64,000 nucleotides of DNA from Burhinus oedicnemus (lineage: Eukaryota > Chordata > Aves > Charadriiformes > Burhinidae): assembly GCA_008921705.1 (NCBI GenBank), contig VFFE01009182.1, positions 495,383 to 559,382 of the forward strand, given 5' to 3'. The notes under the pieces were generated by a model that had not been told where the DNA came from, ran no database searches, and saw nothing but the letters and a program-made list of their open reading frames with translations. Positions 38,784 to 51,647 of this stretch are shown piece after piece. Both the position numbers and the translations under genes were made by a program. Positions within the stretch are counted from its first letter, which is position 1. Each line of letters starts with the position of its first letter.

Positions 38784-39544
38784 AAGTGATTTACATGATT
38801 GTCAGTATACTGGTATCCATATGAGAATGTGAATATGATATCTAGTAGTATCAACAATTTTAAGATATTTTGAACACTGGTTTCTAAAATGTATTTTACT
38901 CTCTTACCTAAATATCTGTATCTTACTGTATCTGACCTACCCAAACATTTTTACAAAGATGGATTCATAAAAGTTATTGGTATGAACCCAAAGAGGAATA
39001 TTTTAAATGTGCTAGCTGAGGATTATTCAGGAAAAAAAAAAAAAAAAAAGGAACTATAGTTTAAAAATATGAGTGGAAGCCAGGAAAAGATTCTAAATTA
39101 AAAAAATTGAAAATGTAAACTTCTAAACACAGGAAGATTTCATAGATGCCAAAAATGTTCCCATTACTACTCTAAAACTTAGTGCTTTATCCAAATCAAA
39201 AGTTTAGTTCCCTTCATATCTTCAATTTATTTTCCTATTACAACATTTTAAACTTTTGGAAGCCACTTAGAGTAGTCCAGAAGTCCTAATCATAACAAAA
39301 TATTTTGTCCAACTGCAAATTTATCACATTTTATCCTATCACTATAGGTTAGGACTTAGAGAGCATATAGATGAATTGTCAAGTATTTGAAGCTGGATGT
39401 ACACAAGCATGCACAGAAAGTCACAACTCACCCTAAGCAGTTCTCTAAACGTTTCAGTTCTGATCAAACTGAGTTTCTAACTATTTAGTTTCTTCTTTGC
39501 AACTATTTTAAAGGGCAGCTACAAATAGGACAGAGGAGCCAAAA

Positions 39545-39793
39545 TCGAGAAGACAAGGGGCAACAGGTACAAGTTGCAACAGGAGAGGTTTCATCTTGCT
39601 ATAAGAAAGAAGTTTTTTTACAGTAAGAGCAATCGTTCACCAGAACAACCTCCCCAGGGATGCAGAGATTTTCAAGATGTGACTGGACAGGGTGCTGGAT
39701 AATCTCATCTAGGCTCCCCTTCCCACAGAAGTTTGGACAAGATGATCTTTCAGGGTCCCTTCCAACCTGGGCTGCTACGATTCTGTGATTCCA
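39545..39793 (+). mobile_element. Old CR1 LINE 3' fragment (intron C-D)
   Basis: A degraded CR1 tail of about 250 nt. It keeps gacaaggggcaacaggtaca near the start, cctccccagggatg, and the end ggtcccttccaacctgggct followed by acgattctgtgattcc. Several substitutions and small deletions relative to the usual CR1 pattern indicate an older insertion than the copies at 12430, 18212 and 32237. No coding frame survives. It is antisense to VPS13B. Confidence 0.85.
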
Positions 39794-41343
39794 TTTTAAT
39801 ATCCTCAATGAACACTACTGCATAGATTGATCATCTGATTGATTTGAACTATAATACTCAATGTAATTTAATACCTTTTTATGAACTTGGTTGTATTTGT
39901 TATTCAACAGCAGTTCAACAGAATATGTTGTTCTTTACACAGATAAATTAATTTCTGTTCATAAGTTACTTAGTATTACAGAGCTAAATTATATTTCTGA
40001 ATCGAAGTAGTGTACTTAAAATGTTCTTTTAAGTATTCCTACAAACTACAATTAACTCTGAAAAGAAATGTATCAGAATTCTGAAAACAAACGGAAAGAC
40101 CTGATTGTGTGATGTTGTATAAGCTATTTTTAGTATGTTGACATCTTAAGGTCAGTAAGTCTCTGTGAGTAGGCTGCAGTATCCCCAACTGACAGTATGA
40201 TTATGCTCCCTTTTCCTCCTCTTCTAGTTTTTCATGTAATAAGAAAAATATGAGTGAGCACACAGCTTTCTTAAAAGTAACAATGCATCTTTGTAAACAA
40301 GCCTTTTACTTAAATCTTCTTTATAAAAGAAAGAATGATTCAAAAATAGTTTCCAGGAAAAGCAAGGTTGAATAAATGTTATTTCATAGTATGTATTAAG
40401 AATGACAGTATGTCTCTGAAGTCTTGTTCAAAGACAGAATGCAAATTAAGAGTGTCCCAATAAAAGTTCATAAAAAATATTTACCTCTACATGGGAAGAA
40501 AAAAAGAAGGTGACTTAAAAGTCACTTTTTAATAGTCTGTTTATAGGGGGAGTTTTGGCATGGGAGAAGGCAACAGTGCCATTAGAGAAACAAAAATATC
40601 ACGATTGTGAGAACTCCTGTTTGGCATTATTCCCAGAGCACGAAGCCACACACAAATAAATTCCTTACCATAGGCTTTATCCCAACCAGAGAGTTCTTTT
40701 CTTTCACTAGGATCTTTCCTTCAAATCTGGCTTTGACAAAATTCAAATGACTTCTTACTTTCATAAATGGTTTAAATTACATCATCAGTTTAAAAGAAAC
40801 AAAAGACTTTGGTTAAATTTATTTATCTTTTATCTGTCACTATGATTAGCAAATTAGATAATTCCTACTGAAAGTTATTAGGAAAAACACATATACCTTT
40901 CTCTTTCTCTTTTTTTCTTTTCCTCTTTTTTTCCCCCTTTCCAGTTGGCAGGATCTCCAGTACAACTTTCATTAAAAACTACAATTTTATTTTTGTTGCT
41001 GTGAGTTAAGGTAAAATACAGGAAGAAGGGTCCAATATAAGTGGCAGAACAAAGGGAGAGGGAGAACACTTACAAATCCGAACAAATTTCAGATGGTAGG
41101 AGCAGGATTAGCTCTTGAATATGCTTTTGACTTGATTTTTCATAGCATACCCTTTATAACTGTTTACGTTTCAGCAATAAGTATGCAGAAAACAGAATAC
41201 TTTTCCCAGAAAATGCTGTCACAAAAGCAATGCAACAATTGCTGCATCTTCCTCTCTTCATCATAGAAAAATATACAATACAGCAATAATTCTTTCCAAA
41301 AAATATAATTCAAGAATACAATAATGAACTAACTGTACACCGA

Positions 41344-41935
41344 TGTACTGGTTTCAGCTGGGATAGAGTTAATTTTCTTTGTAGTAGCTGGTACGGTGCT
41401 ATGTTTTGGATGTGTGATGAAAACAACAGTGTTGATAACACAGGGATGTTTTAGTTATTGCTCAGCAGTACTTGCACAGTGTTATGATGTTTTCTGCTTC
41501 TCACATCACCCTACCAGCAAATAGGCTGGGGCTGCATAAGAAGTTGGGAGGGGATGCAGCCAGGACAGCTGACCTCAACTGAGCAAAGGTATATGCCATA
41601 CCATATGATGTCGTGCTCAGCAATAAAAGCTGGGGGAAGGAGGAAGGGGGAGGACATTTGGAGTTACGGCGTTTGTCTTCCCAAGTAACCCTTATGAGTG
41701 ATGGAGCCCTGCCTTCCTGGAGATCGCTGAACACCTGCCTGCCGATGGGAAGCAGAGAATTAATTCCATATTTTGCTTTGTTTGCATGTGCAGCTCTTGC
41801 TTTACCTATTAAACTGTCTTTATCTCAACCCACAAGTTTTCTCACTTTTACCCTTCCAATTCTCTCCCCCATCCCGCTAAGCAGGAGTATGTGGCTGTGT
41901 GGGGCTGAGCTGCCTACTGGGGTTAAACCACAACA
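41344..41935 (+). mobile_element. Solo LTR of an endogenous retrovirus (copy L3, same family as L1, intron C-D)
   Basis: A 592-nt LTR beginning TGTACTGGTTTCAGCTGGG and ending GGTTAAACCACAACA. It is similar along its whole length to L1 at 30423-31024 (shared atagagttaattttctt, cacagggatgttttagtta, ggagccctgc-ttcctggaga, attaaactgtctttatctca). The flanks accga and attgg do not match, so no target duplication is preserved. It is not the partner LTR of L1, because VPS13B exon D and unrelated repeats lie between them. It is antisense to VPS13B. Confidence 0.85.
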
Positions 41936-42546
41936 ATTGGCTTTTCCATGAACTTTTAAACTTGGATATAAGGCTACATCTCATGGATGCCATTAAAATA
42001 AACCCAAACCCCAAGACTCAAGACTGTTCAAGATACTTGCCTCACCAATTTCTAATACACAATTTTTCATGTGGATATCTGTAGAACAAGATTCTTACAT
42101 CAGTATTCCTTCAGAGTACTGCTGCAAATCCATTTAATATTTACTTTGATTATTTCTAAGGGTTACATTTAAAAAAACCCAACCTATATTTTGCGAGGTC
42201 CTTTACAACTTATCCCCCCCTTTCAATTCTCAATCAGTTGCGGAATGTTAAAAGCTGATTCTTGCCTCAAATTGGTCTACAACTCAAACCTTTATCAAAT
42301 ATTAGCTTTTCAAATAAGAACTACTGTACTTTTTCTCAATCTTAGCCTATGCACAAGAGCATCCCCCCATAAACACTTGTATAAATCTTCTCAATTTTTT
42401 TTCTTCAAATCTCTACAAAAACCTTGCTACAATCCCTGTGGACACAAAACAGAACATAACTGTTGCCTATCATGACCACCAATGACGTCACATTCTTTTC
42501 TTTTAATAGTCTGCTATATTTATGAATTTCTTTCCTTGTTTTACAT

Positions 42547-42772
42547 AAAATCATAGAATATCACAAGTTGGAAGGGATCCGTAAGGATCATTGAGTCCAA
42601 CTCCCTGCTCCTTGCAGGACTAGCTAAAACTATACCGCATGACTAAGAGCATCGTCCAGGTGCTCCTTGAACTCTGACAGGCTTGGTGCCGTGACCACTG
42701 CCCTGCAGAGTCTGTTCCAGTGACCAATCACCCTCTCAGTGAAGAACCTTTTCCTAATGTCCAGTCTGAATG
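42547..42772 (-). mobile_element. CR1 LINE 3' fragment with T-tract at its 5' edge (intron C-D)
   Basis: A CR1 tail starting (complement) aaatcatagaatatcacaagttggaaggg. The coding remnant reads FRLDIRKRFFTERVIGHWNRL then FKEHLDDALSHAV. CR1-like sequence stops near 42772 and is followed by 18 T at 42786-42803. The sequence just beyond (agtttttcctaacctgcctcc, 42827 onward) again resembles CR1, so an insertion or replication slippage may have split the element. Confidence 0.87.
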
Positions 42773-43201
42773 TTAGACCCAAGACTTTTTTTTTTTTTTT
42801 TTTGGCCAGCAACTGTGGCATGAGAAGTTTTTCCTAACCTGCCTCCATTCTGTCTTGGAATTCACAATTCATTGCCCCCTCCTGTTGTGTCAAACCGACT
42901 GCTTGTGCCTACACAGTAACTCAAATGACAAAACCAATCAAGGTAAAAATTGCGCGTCTGAATTCTTTTGGCTTCAACAAACATACAAGACATACCACAG
43001 AACTAGCTCTCTGATGATGAGTTTCACTTTGATCTCTGTGGGGCAAACCTTGTCATTAGTATTTCTAGCCATCAATAATACATAACATAATGCTAAAAAA
43101 GCAGCACAACATCAGAAGTTTTCAAAGTAAAATAAAGATAATTTTCATAACAGTTAAAAATGGAAAGTAAAGAGTAAGTTTCTTTAAGTTTATCACATTA
43201 C

Positions 43202-43436
43202 CTTCTTCCAGGATAGGTCTCAGCACAACAAATGGGATTTCCTGCAATGGTTCCATGTGTTTGTGTCCAGCACTCATAATCTTTATCTGGGGCAAGCAGA
43301 CAACAAGCGTGCCAGGCATACTGGCCTGCCCATGGTACCAGCTTCGCACAGTCCCAGGAATGTCTCCCGATACAATAGTACTTGGGGAAGGCAGGCTGTC
43401 ATTCGGAAGGAATACACAACAAGATTGCACTTCAAG
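43202..43436 (-). CDS. VPS13B: VPS13B exon C
   Basis: A 235-nt exon of 78 codons plus 1 nt. The acceptor is ttttttcag|CTTGAA and the donor GAAGAAG|GTAATG. The product starts LEVQSCCVFLPNDSLPSPS, continues through GDIPGTVRSWYHGQ and ends PFVVLRPILEEG, nearly the same as human VPS13B. The double Cys near the start appears to be the site of the well-known Finnish Cohen-syndrome frameshift (human exon 23, from memory). Alternating hydrophobic residues (GTLVVCLPQIKIM) fit beta strands of the groove. Reading past the donor runs into intron sequence that stays open for about 27 codons, so the open frame is longer than the exon. Confidence 0.95.
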
Positions 43437-45690
43437 CTGAAAAAACAAAGCCAAGAAAGATTTCTCAGAAACGGATTGCCATTTTTCCCCCCTGATGTGG
43501 AGTATTCATCTTGGTACAAAATCTCAAGTTACTTATCCATCATACTTGATTGAAAATAGTCTCAGCTTGAATTAGGAGGAAAGATGACACAAAATGTTGG
43601 AAAACAATATATTCTTGTAAATTATGACTATGGGAGGAGAGGGAAGAACAAATGTGATTTTGGTCTGTAAATTTGATCAGAAAGGTGTTGCCATATAAAC
43701 TGAACATACATCTATCTACATTTCAACAGCTTTTTACAAGAAGCATAATTGAGTCAGAAAACATTCTCACAATAAAGCTCAGAAAGATCTCTTTTTGCAG
43801 TTCATTAGGTTTTCTTAGCAATAGCAAAGCCTCTAGAACTAACCAACATTTTATATGCTGTTACTTTTTATAAAGACTTCTATAAAGACCTATTTCAGGG
43901 AAAATTTTGTCTTTGCTTTGTCATCAACAGTAGTGAGCATGTACAAAAAGGCTGATCATCAGATAAACTAGGAAAAATATAAACTTCAGTGAGAAACTGA
44001 CTTTAAAACAAATGGATAGGTGCATACATACACAAAGAGAAAGAGAAATTAATAAAGTTCACAAAGTTTACACAGCTTTTGTCCTGTTTGCACTGCAAAT
44101 CAGAAGTAGTGCATATGGTTTCATAAGAAATAGCACTTTTTTGTTCTTTATTTTCAAGCAATGCTATTACCATGAAACATTTCTGACCATTCTGCCGTCT
44201 CCTTATGAGCTTCTAGCAAGGCTGAGTGAGCCCAAACCAAGAACTGAAGTCATCACGACTTGTTAACTCAGAGGTGGTGTAAGCTGCAGACTGTTAGTCT
44301 TCCTTGGCTCTTACAAGTAATATTCTGCACCTGGATATCAAATAGCCCTAACAGCCTGCACACTTGAACGCTTTGTTAAGCGAGTACAAACTATGATTCA
44401 GTTCCTTTCTTCACAACAGTTTGGAAAAGTCTAGTGTACAAAATGTTGGACACAAGATGTTATTTGCAGTTGTGATAGAACAACATTTGTTTGCTGTAAA
44501 CTTATGTAACAGAGCCTTTCATTTGACATCATTAAAGACATCACAGCTTAAAACTGATAACCAAGGTTTGTACTCCATACCCGCCCCTGAAGGCTAATCG
44601 TCCCTCAAGACGGCAATAGTGACTTGCAATTAAGCTGGAATTCCTCAGCACCATAAGTACTTTGCCAGCCTAGTGAGGAGAACACAGATATTCATCTTTA
44701 TTTCAGCATTTTTGTGCCCTTTTGCTTAAACAAACTGACAAGAATTCACTGCAGAAAAAATAAAAGTAGAATTCTGCAAAAATAAATACATTGTTACATG
44801 AAGTCTGTGTTTGTTTCTAGTTTTAGAACTGTTTTAGTTGTAAAATGAAGTTAATTACATCTTTGATAAGTAGTTTATTGATCCAAGGTTGCAGAGTGTA
44901 CTTTATTTATACTGGATGAAAAGCAACAGGGTATTGTTACAGATGTAATAGATTGCAATTTTTTTTAACTGGTAAATTAGTCATTGTGTCAATTTGCAAA
45001 GATTTTCACAGCGACACATTAGATCGTTTTCTGGTCTATTAGTAATAGGTTGCAGGTCAAGCCACTGTAGGATAATGATAAATAGATGACAAAAGAACTT
45101 ATGATCAGTATAACTTGTTTTATCAGTGCATTTGCTGAGTAAACAGTTTATAACAAATCATTCATTCTTCATATATGTATCCATGATGATTAACATCAAA
45201 TGCTGCCTGGATATACAAACCATGTGGTAATAATAATCCAAAAATTCCACCCACTTGGAGAGATACTATACTTCTTCACATTACCAGCAGCAGGATCTAC
45301 AGGAGATGTTTTATGAAGTACTACTGAGAAGAGAACTCGATGCTCTATGTAGAGTTTTTACACTTAAACTACAGTTCAGTACAGCTTTGTACTGAAGACA
45401 AGTTCTTCAGATCATCTTGGTTTCACTTTACTTTGCCGTTTCAAGTATATTGAAGTGGAATCACAACAGTTTCACTCCTTCAAATGTGTGAGAGAAATTC
45501 CTGTTTACATAGGCATTACGTTGCCATGAATTTTAAAACAACTGAATGCGAGTTGGACCATGAATTTTGGTGGCTTTTACATGATAACATCAGACCCTCC
45601 ACATGTAATATTACAGATTTGCTTACAGATCTGGTTTGCTTACTTGTGTTTCATTTAAGGTTTTATATGAATAAATGAATTTTGCAAAAT

Positions 45691-45767
45691 ATTATTGCAG
45701 GATTTCAAAGGCCAACACAAGGAACATATGGCAAAATTCCACATTTTAGGGCAAATCCTGCAATTAT
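45691..45767. repeat. Imperfect inverted repeat (hairpin-forming)
   Basis: ATTATTGCAGGATTT at 45691-45705 is complementary, with one mismatch, to AAATCCTGCAATTAT at 45753-45767, leaving a 47-nt loop. It could be the remains of a small DNA transposon or a chance hairpin; there is no further pairing in the loop that would make a convincing microRNA precursor. Confidence 0.5.
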
Positions 45768-48700
45768 TATAATTACATAAGAAATTGCCAACTTGGATGC
45801 ACAAGAGCCCAATAAGCGCAAAATTGAATTGCACCTGTTGAATTTCTCAGAGGCAGATTCTGCTTACACACAACTAGCTACTTCAACAGAACCTGTGTAT
45901 GTTTATCTGACAGAAACTGGAGATCTGTCTAACAAGTTCCAGTGAAGGAATGGAAGAGTGCACCTAAAATGATGGCATTATATGTTGGACAAAAGTGAGA
46001 ACGTGTGCTACAGATTGCTTCACCAATCGGAAAGTGCTTTAAACTAAATTTAATCCAAATATCTTAAAATTAAACTACATCAATAGCATATATTAAAGCT
46101 ATCATATAAATCTTTTTACACTTTTTAAATAACTGCTAAATTGTGTGTCTAAAATTGTGATTTTAATGTAAAATGTGACTGATTTATGTAACTGAATATA
46201 AATCTGCAGCAGTAAATCTTGCATTAATGTAAGGATCTGACAATCCAAGGGAAAGAAAATGAAGTAATCTGCCAGTAAGAAGTCCTCAAGCTGGGGGTCA
46301 GATCCTGTTCATGGAAACCATCTGGTTGGGACCCTCCAAGCCACACCAAACACAAATGATCTTTTAAAAAAATATCCTATTCATTAATGCTTCGCAGCTG
46401 CACTGAGTGTTACTTCATTTTTCCATGGCAACATCCTTTCTGTTTCAAGGATCTTATTTCAGTTTTGGTAGCAACGTGTTCTTTTGCCAATACTGAACAC
46501 ATTCATGTGTTAAAGAGAAGGAATTATTACAAATTCTTGAAACAGAATCACCTCCTATTTTCATTTCTATTATGTCAAGGCCTATACATGCTAAGTAACG
46601 TATACTAATGATACACCAATGAAGTAAGCAGTATTTTCCCTCCTACTGCTAAAAAGTTAAGCAAAGCATATTGCTCTAAGCTTTTACTAATATAAAAGCC
46701 TAACAAAGTGCAATGACTAAGATCTCTGTTGTATAAAAAGGAAAGTATTAAATTACTGGAATAAATGGAGTATTTTTACTTCATATTCTATAAAAAGAGA
46801 ATGTTGCTCGATAGAGACAACAGTGAAATATATACTCCAGAAGAATTAGGTCTTCCAAAGTAAGGAGGGTGGGTGGGAGGGAGTGAAATGCCATAGTTAT
46901 CCTGCACAAGCGCAATGAAGAGGGACAGGTTGTACAGGAGATTTTACAGCCTTTCGTGATAGTGAAGTAAGGCAATTCCCTTCCTTAGCCCATATTTTAT
47001 AGCTATATAAACCAGAAGACGACCCACAAGGTGACACTCACACAAAGGTGTTTCCTGGGAAATGGCCTCTCTCTGCACTAATCATTATCCATCGTACACT
47101 CTTGGCAGAAAGGCCAATGCATTTTTCTGGGAGTTTCAGATACAGAATATAATCTCGCAATGACTTCCAAAACTGCAAAGAACCACCATTACACCTCTCA
47201 TGCAGGGGTTCTGGTGTGGTCACTATTATAAAGACCATACCTCAGCCTCTGACGTTCAAATTAGCTCTACCCAATTAGACCATGTGCAGTTGAGCCAGAC
47301 GCGCTGTTTGTTAGAATTTAAAAAGGCAGGCCAGAAATTCATGTTTTGAAGTTAGACAAAAAGTAAAAATTATATAAATAGAAAGCAGAGCACATTAGTA
47401 AGTGAACTAAGACAGCAGGCTACCTCTACATACAAATGAGTATAATAAGGATCAGTTACATTTTCTTTGCCCACTTAAAACACGTCTTAGTACTAGACAG
47501 TATTCCCATTATTTTCTAAAAGAATCTTGACTTTAAAAAGTTTTTATTTAGTTATGGAAAGTTTCAGGTTTTTGTCAGTTTGTGGTAAGTAACCACCTTA
47601 AGAAATTATCCTATCTCATAACTGCTGATAGCTGTAACTGCTAAGTTACAAGTCACAGAGTCTCTTCCTGACCCATGAATAAAGATCACTGTTCAAAGAA
47701 CAGGAACTCCAGTCAATCTCATCCTTATGTTTCTGTTCTTTCAATCAATGTTTCACTTTGACTAAAATCCTGTACAAGTTATATGCTTTAAAGAAAATAT
47801 TATTTTCAATAATTTCAGGAAACAGACTCTTTTTTTTTTTAAATAATTTCAGGGATATTTAAAGGCATGTGGAATATCTGGCTAAGATTTATATGTAATA
47901 ATTACACTCTTATTTAGTTGGCATTCATTGCAACATTACTCATTAATTCATTTGCTTTTAATACAGATCCTTCATTATTCGCACTGGAATTCAGCATTAA
48001 CAACCAATTAAAAATAATTGTGTTTATACTGCTCCACTATTTTAGCAACTATTCGTATGAAGAACACGTGAAAAGAGAGTATTACCCTCCTACAGAGTGT
48101 AACTGCCAAAAAGACTTCAAGGCCGCATATAAAATCCTACAACAACTAAATAATAAAAACAACTTTTTATAGTTAAGTATGAAAGTCTTTTCACTTAAAT
48201 ACTAATAGCTTACCACAACTCCAATGCACAAAATCTTCATGTAATATTCTACCATGAGCAAGCCAGGGCTAAGGCTAAGCAAGTACTAGCTTTGGGTCCA
48301 AAATAAACGTTCCAGTTACTTTGGTTCCAAATGCATTTACTTACTCAAACTTCCACTAAAAGAATAATCCTTTGATGATTTTAAGTTATGAAGTTCTGTT
48401 TTATCTGATGACAACTACAGACTTTTCTGTTCTACAGTCATGTTAATAAAAGATCCAGGAACATGAAAATAGCTTTAGAAAAAACCTTAAGAGTGTAAGT
48501 GCTTCAGCATTTAACCAAACAAAATAATCTAGAAGTTTGCCTTTTTCATGCCAAATGATAATAAAATACAGAAAATTTCTATAAATTTAACATATACATA
48601 TATTTATGTGTTTAATAAAATGCATATTATGTTTAATAAAATAAATATATCATACTGTACTTGAACTGAAAAACAGACTCATAACCCTCATCATCTTATC

Positions 48701-49769
48701 CTCTACACATTGCCTTGCACAAATTTCAGCTTTCCCATTTAGACTGGTATTGAAGGAAAAAAGCTATACATATGCATTTGTGTCTTGAAAAATATATTTA
48801 AATTAAATAGACATAGGGACTACTAGCAATAATAAAAAGAACAGCAAGCATATCTATAAATCCTTCATATGTCATTAAGAAGGACTACTGCATATTTGTT
48901 TGGAAGCATGTTCTTGGACTTTTCCTGTGATGTTTCCTTGGAGCCTGTTCAAACTTTGCACTGGTAACATGTAATGTCCTTCTGGCAAGATATTGGCAAG
49001 TACGATCAAAGCATAAGGATGAAACATATCAGAAGTGTGTAAGCTGTTGTATGAATTCACAGGGTCATTTAATTTCAACATAGCTAAAAACTAAAAATAT
49101 AATTTCATATTCATAATGATGAAAATTGAAAGCATGAGTACCTTACCAAAAAACCCTGTAAAATGTACATACTAGAACCTCAAACACCAGAAAGAGTATC
49201 TAATACAAAAAAATCCTCTACTAGTGTTAGCTCTAATCTGCGAGTGTATTATGTCAATGATATATTTACAATTCATTATCTGAGAAAATATGTGCCTATC
49301 ACTGTCACCAGCTTTCATCTCCACAAAAAACTCCCACTAGTTTTAACACAAACTTTTTTTTCTTTTTGGTAACAGACAAGCATTATTTTTAGCTGGTCAG
49401 AATCTTAACCATTCCTCAAAACAAATTCATCTTGCTGGTTGCTCACATAACAAAATGTACCTTGAAAAATATACAAGCAGAATATCTTAGTCCTGATTCA
49501 ATTTTCCCCATTTATATAATCATTACGTTATTATTTTTATTATAACTCAAACTGTAAGTCCCATTTACATATGGAGCCTCATTGTGCTAGGTACCACTGA
49601 GACACATAACAAAAATACACTGCTTCCTTCAAACAGCTTACAAATTACCTCTCTTGACTCCTCTTATCTAGCCATTTTAATTTCCAGTGGTGACATCATT
49701 AAAAAAGAAATGAAAACAAGCAAAATACGAAACATTGATGAAAGAGCTGGCTGAAAACTAAATAGAGTT

Positions 49770-50411
49770 ATAGAATCATAGAGTGGTTAGAGTTGGAAGG
49801 GACCTTAAAGATCATCTGGTTGCAACCTCCCTGCCATGCACAGGGACATCTTCCACTAGACCAGGTTGCTCAAAGCCCCATCCAGCCTGGCTTTGAGCAA
49901 TTCCAGGGATGGGATATCCACAACTTCTCTGGGCAACCTGGGCCAGTGTCTCACCACCCTCACAGTAAAGAATTTCTTCCTTATAACTAATCTAAATCCA
50001 CCCTCTTTCAGTTTGAAACCGTTACCCCTTGTCCTATCGCTATACTCCCTGATAAAGAGTCCCTCTCCACCTTTTCTGTAGGCCCCCTTTAAGGGTGCTC
50101 TAGTCCCCTGATCATCTTTGTGGCCCTCCTCTGGACCCACTCCAACAGGTCCATGTCCTTATTTTGGGAGCTCCAGAGCTGGCTGCAGTACTCCAAGTGG
50201 GGTCTCATGAGAGCAGAGTAGAGAGGCAGAATCACCTCCCTCGACCTGCTGTCCACACTTCTTTTGATGCAGCTCAGGATGCGGCTGGCTTTCTGGGCTG
50301 CAGGCGCACATTGCCAGCTGATGTCCAGCTTTTCATCCACCAACACCCCCAAGTCCTTTTCCTCAGGGCTGCTCTCAATCCATTCTGCACCCAGCCTGTA
50401 TTTGTGCATTG
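49770..50411 (-). mobile_element. CR1 LINE fragment with internal deletion (intron B-C)
   Basis: A CR1 of about 640 nt in the gene's orientation. Two open pieces are visible: 50089-50409 ([53 protein letters not shown]) and 49856-50140 ([39 protein letters not shown]). Between them, near 50095-50110, the usual [19 protein letters not shown] segment is missing and the frame changes, so the copy carries an internal deletion. The 5' truncation point abuts a degenerate TTAG-rich tract. Confidence 0.92.
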
Positions 50412-50461
50412 GTTAGTTAGTTAGAGTTAAGTAGAGTTAAGTAGGTTAGTAGAGTTAATAG
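50412..50461 (+). repeat. Degenerate TTAG/AGAGTTAAGT short tandem repeat
   Basis: The tract reads ttagttagttagagttaag, then two further copies of a GTAGAGTTAA-like unit, directly at the 5' truncation point of the neighbouring CR1. It may be filler or slippage sequence formed at insertion. Confidence 0.6.
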
Positions 50462-51519
50462 AAAGCATCTCCTCAACTTCAGTACGTTCTGCAATCAAGT
50501 CACAAGTCTGAAGTTCTGGCTCAGGCAAAACTTCAACTTTCCAACTTTCTAATATTTTGAGCCCAAAGTACTTTCTGCATGAACAAGGAGGAAAACAGAC
50601 ACAGGTTCTGGGATGAGCCTGTATATAAATAAATATAGTTCTTGGTAGGAAGAAGGAACAAGCATTCAAAGATTACCTTCTGCCAGAAATAGGGGAAGTT
50701 TGTATTTTTTAAAATTTTATTTTAACATAAAACCAGTTTTGCTACTATATGCTGGTGTACCCACAAAATACCAGTCTCGTAGAATGTCCTGTTCAAAAGG
50801 CACAGATTATAGTAATTCTGAATTAGGGTAATTTCTAAGCAGGCACTTGATATATACCTGGAAGAACAGAATCCTAATTCCAGCATTTCTAAGTCACCTA
50901 GTATTTGATCATGCAATCTTAACACTAGACTTTTAACACGGTCTTTTTTGCACATAGCATGCATATATACTGCTACATGAAAACTCGGCTTTTACTGATC
51001 AGCAATCACAATTTAGAGCAGTGTAGGAAGAAACGGTTTAATTTGAATGGTTGTCTACTTGTCCTTTACAAAAAGGTAGCCAAGTAAGCAGCTGAGACAT
51101 CACTGTATAACATCATATTGTATCATACACCCCAAGAAAGTACTTATCATACACACTTTCCCCCAAATATTTTCAGAAAGGAAGGTATTCTGCAAACCTA
51201 ACTATGGATAAAAAGGTGTATAGCTATGTTTATAATACAGAAAAGTGTGATAAGCATTTTTTCTTCATATAATTTTTTTAAGGATCTTCCCTTTAGATAT
51301 AAAAAAGTATTTTGAAAACTAATATTCTAAACCCAAAGCATTCTTTGCCCAATTTAACAAAAACCTGTATTTTATTTTTCATTCTCTCAGACTGTGAAAC
51401 TACTGAAATAAGACAATAAAACTTGGGAGCTCCTCTAAAAAACCTCTAATAAAAAGCACCAGGTTGCATAAAAAGTATCATAAGGACATAGGGTTTTTTT
51501 CACTTCCTTTTCATCTTAC

Positions 51520-51647
51520 CTGAAGTGTAAGGCGTTTAACTGCATTCCACACTATTCCAATAAATTCCTTCATTCTTTCTTCAGGACTTCTGCAGCTTTC
51601 AGATGAGTTCAGCATGGTTTTCACAGGAAGTGACAAAGGACGAGATT
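51520..51647 (-). CDS. VPS13B: VPS13B exon B
   Basis: A 128-nt exon (2 nt plus 42 codons), entering in phase 1 and leaving in phase 0. The acceptor is gcattag|AATCTC and the donor CTTCAG|GTAAGA, a near-consensus site. The translation begins SRPLSLPVKTMLNSSESC and ends EFIGIVWNAVKRLTLQ, closely matching the human protein. The second half looks like an amphipathic strand of the lipid-transfer rod and continues directly into LEVQSCC of exon C. It is flanked by the two large introns A-B (11.7 kb) and B-C (8.1 kb). Confidence 0.93.

Larger units (their letters stand above)
34740..43201. other. Intron C-D (8.5 kb)
   Basis: The most repeat-laden intron: LTR L2 (35709-36300, sense), old CR1 (39545-39793), LTR L3 (41344-41935, antisense) and CR1 (42547-42772). 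It also has an A run at 39032-39049, T18 at 42786-42803 and a perfect 13-bp inverted repeat at 38725-38737 and 38771-38783. Confidence 0.75.
43437..51519. other. Intron B-C (8.1 kb)
   Basis: Contains the CR1 at 49770-50411 with a short TTAG-rich tract beside it, and an imperfect inverted repeat at 45691-45767. Nothing else recognised; the sequence is AT-rich. Confidence 0.75.

Noticed and set aside
30423..41935. L1 and L3 as the two LTRs of one provirus
   Set aside because: They are in the same orientation and family, but between them lie VPS13B exon D, a CR1 and an unrelated LTR, with no retroviral internal genes. They are independent solo LTRs.
43122..43201. Extra VPS13B coding sequence after exon C (in-frame extension VINLKKLTLYF...)
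   Set aside because: It lies past a good donor site, does not match the protein family, and the next exon joins in phase at the donor.
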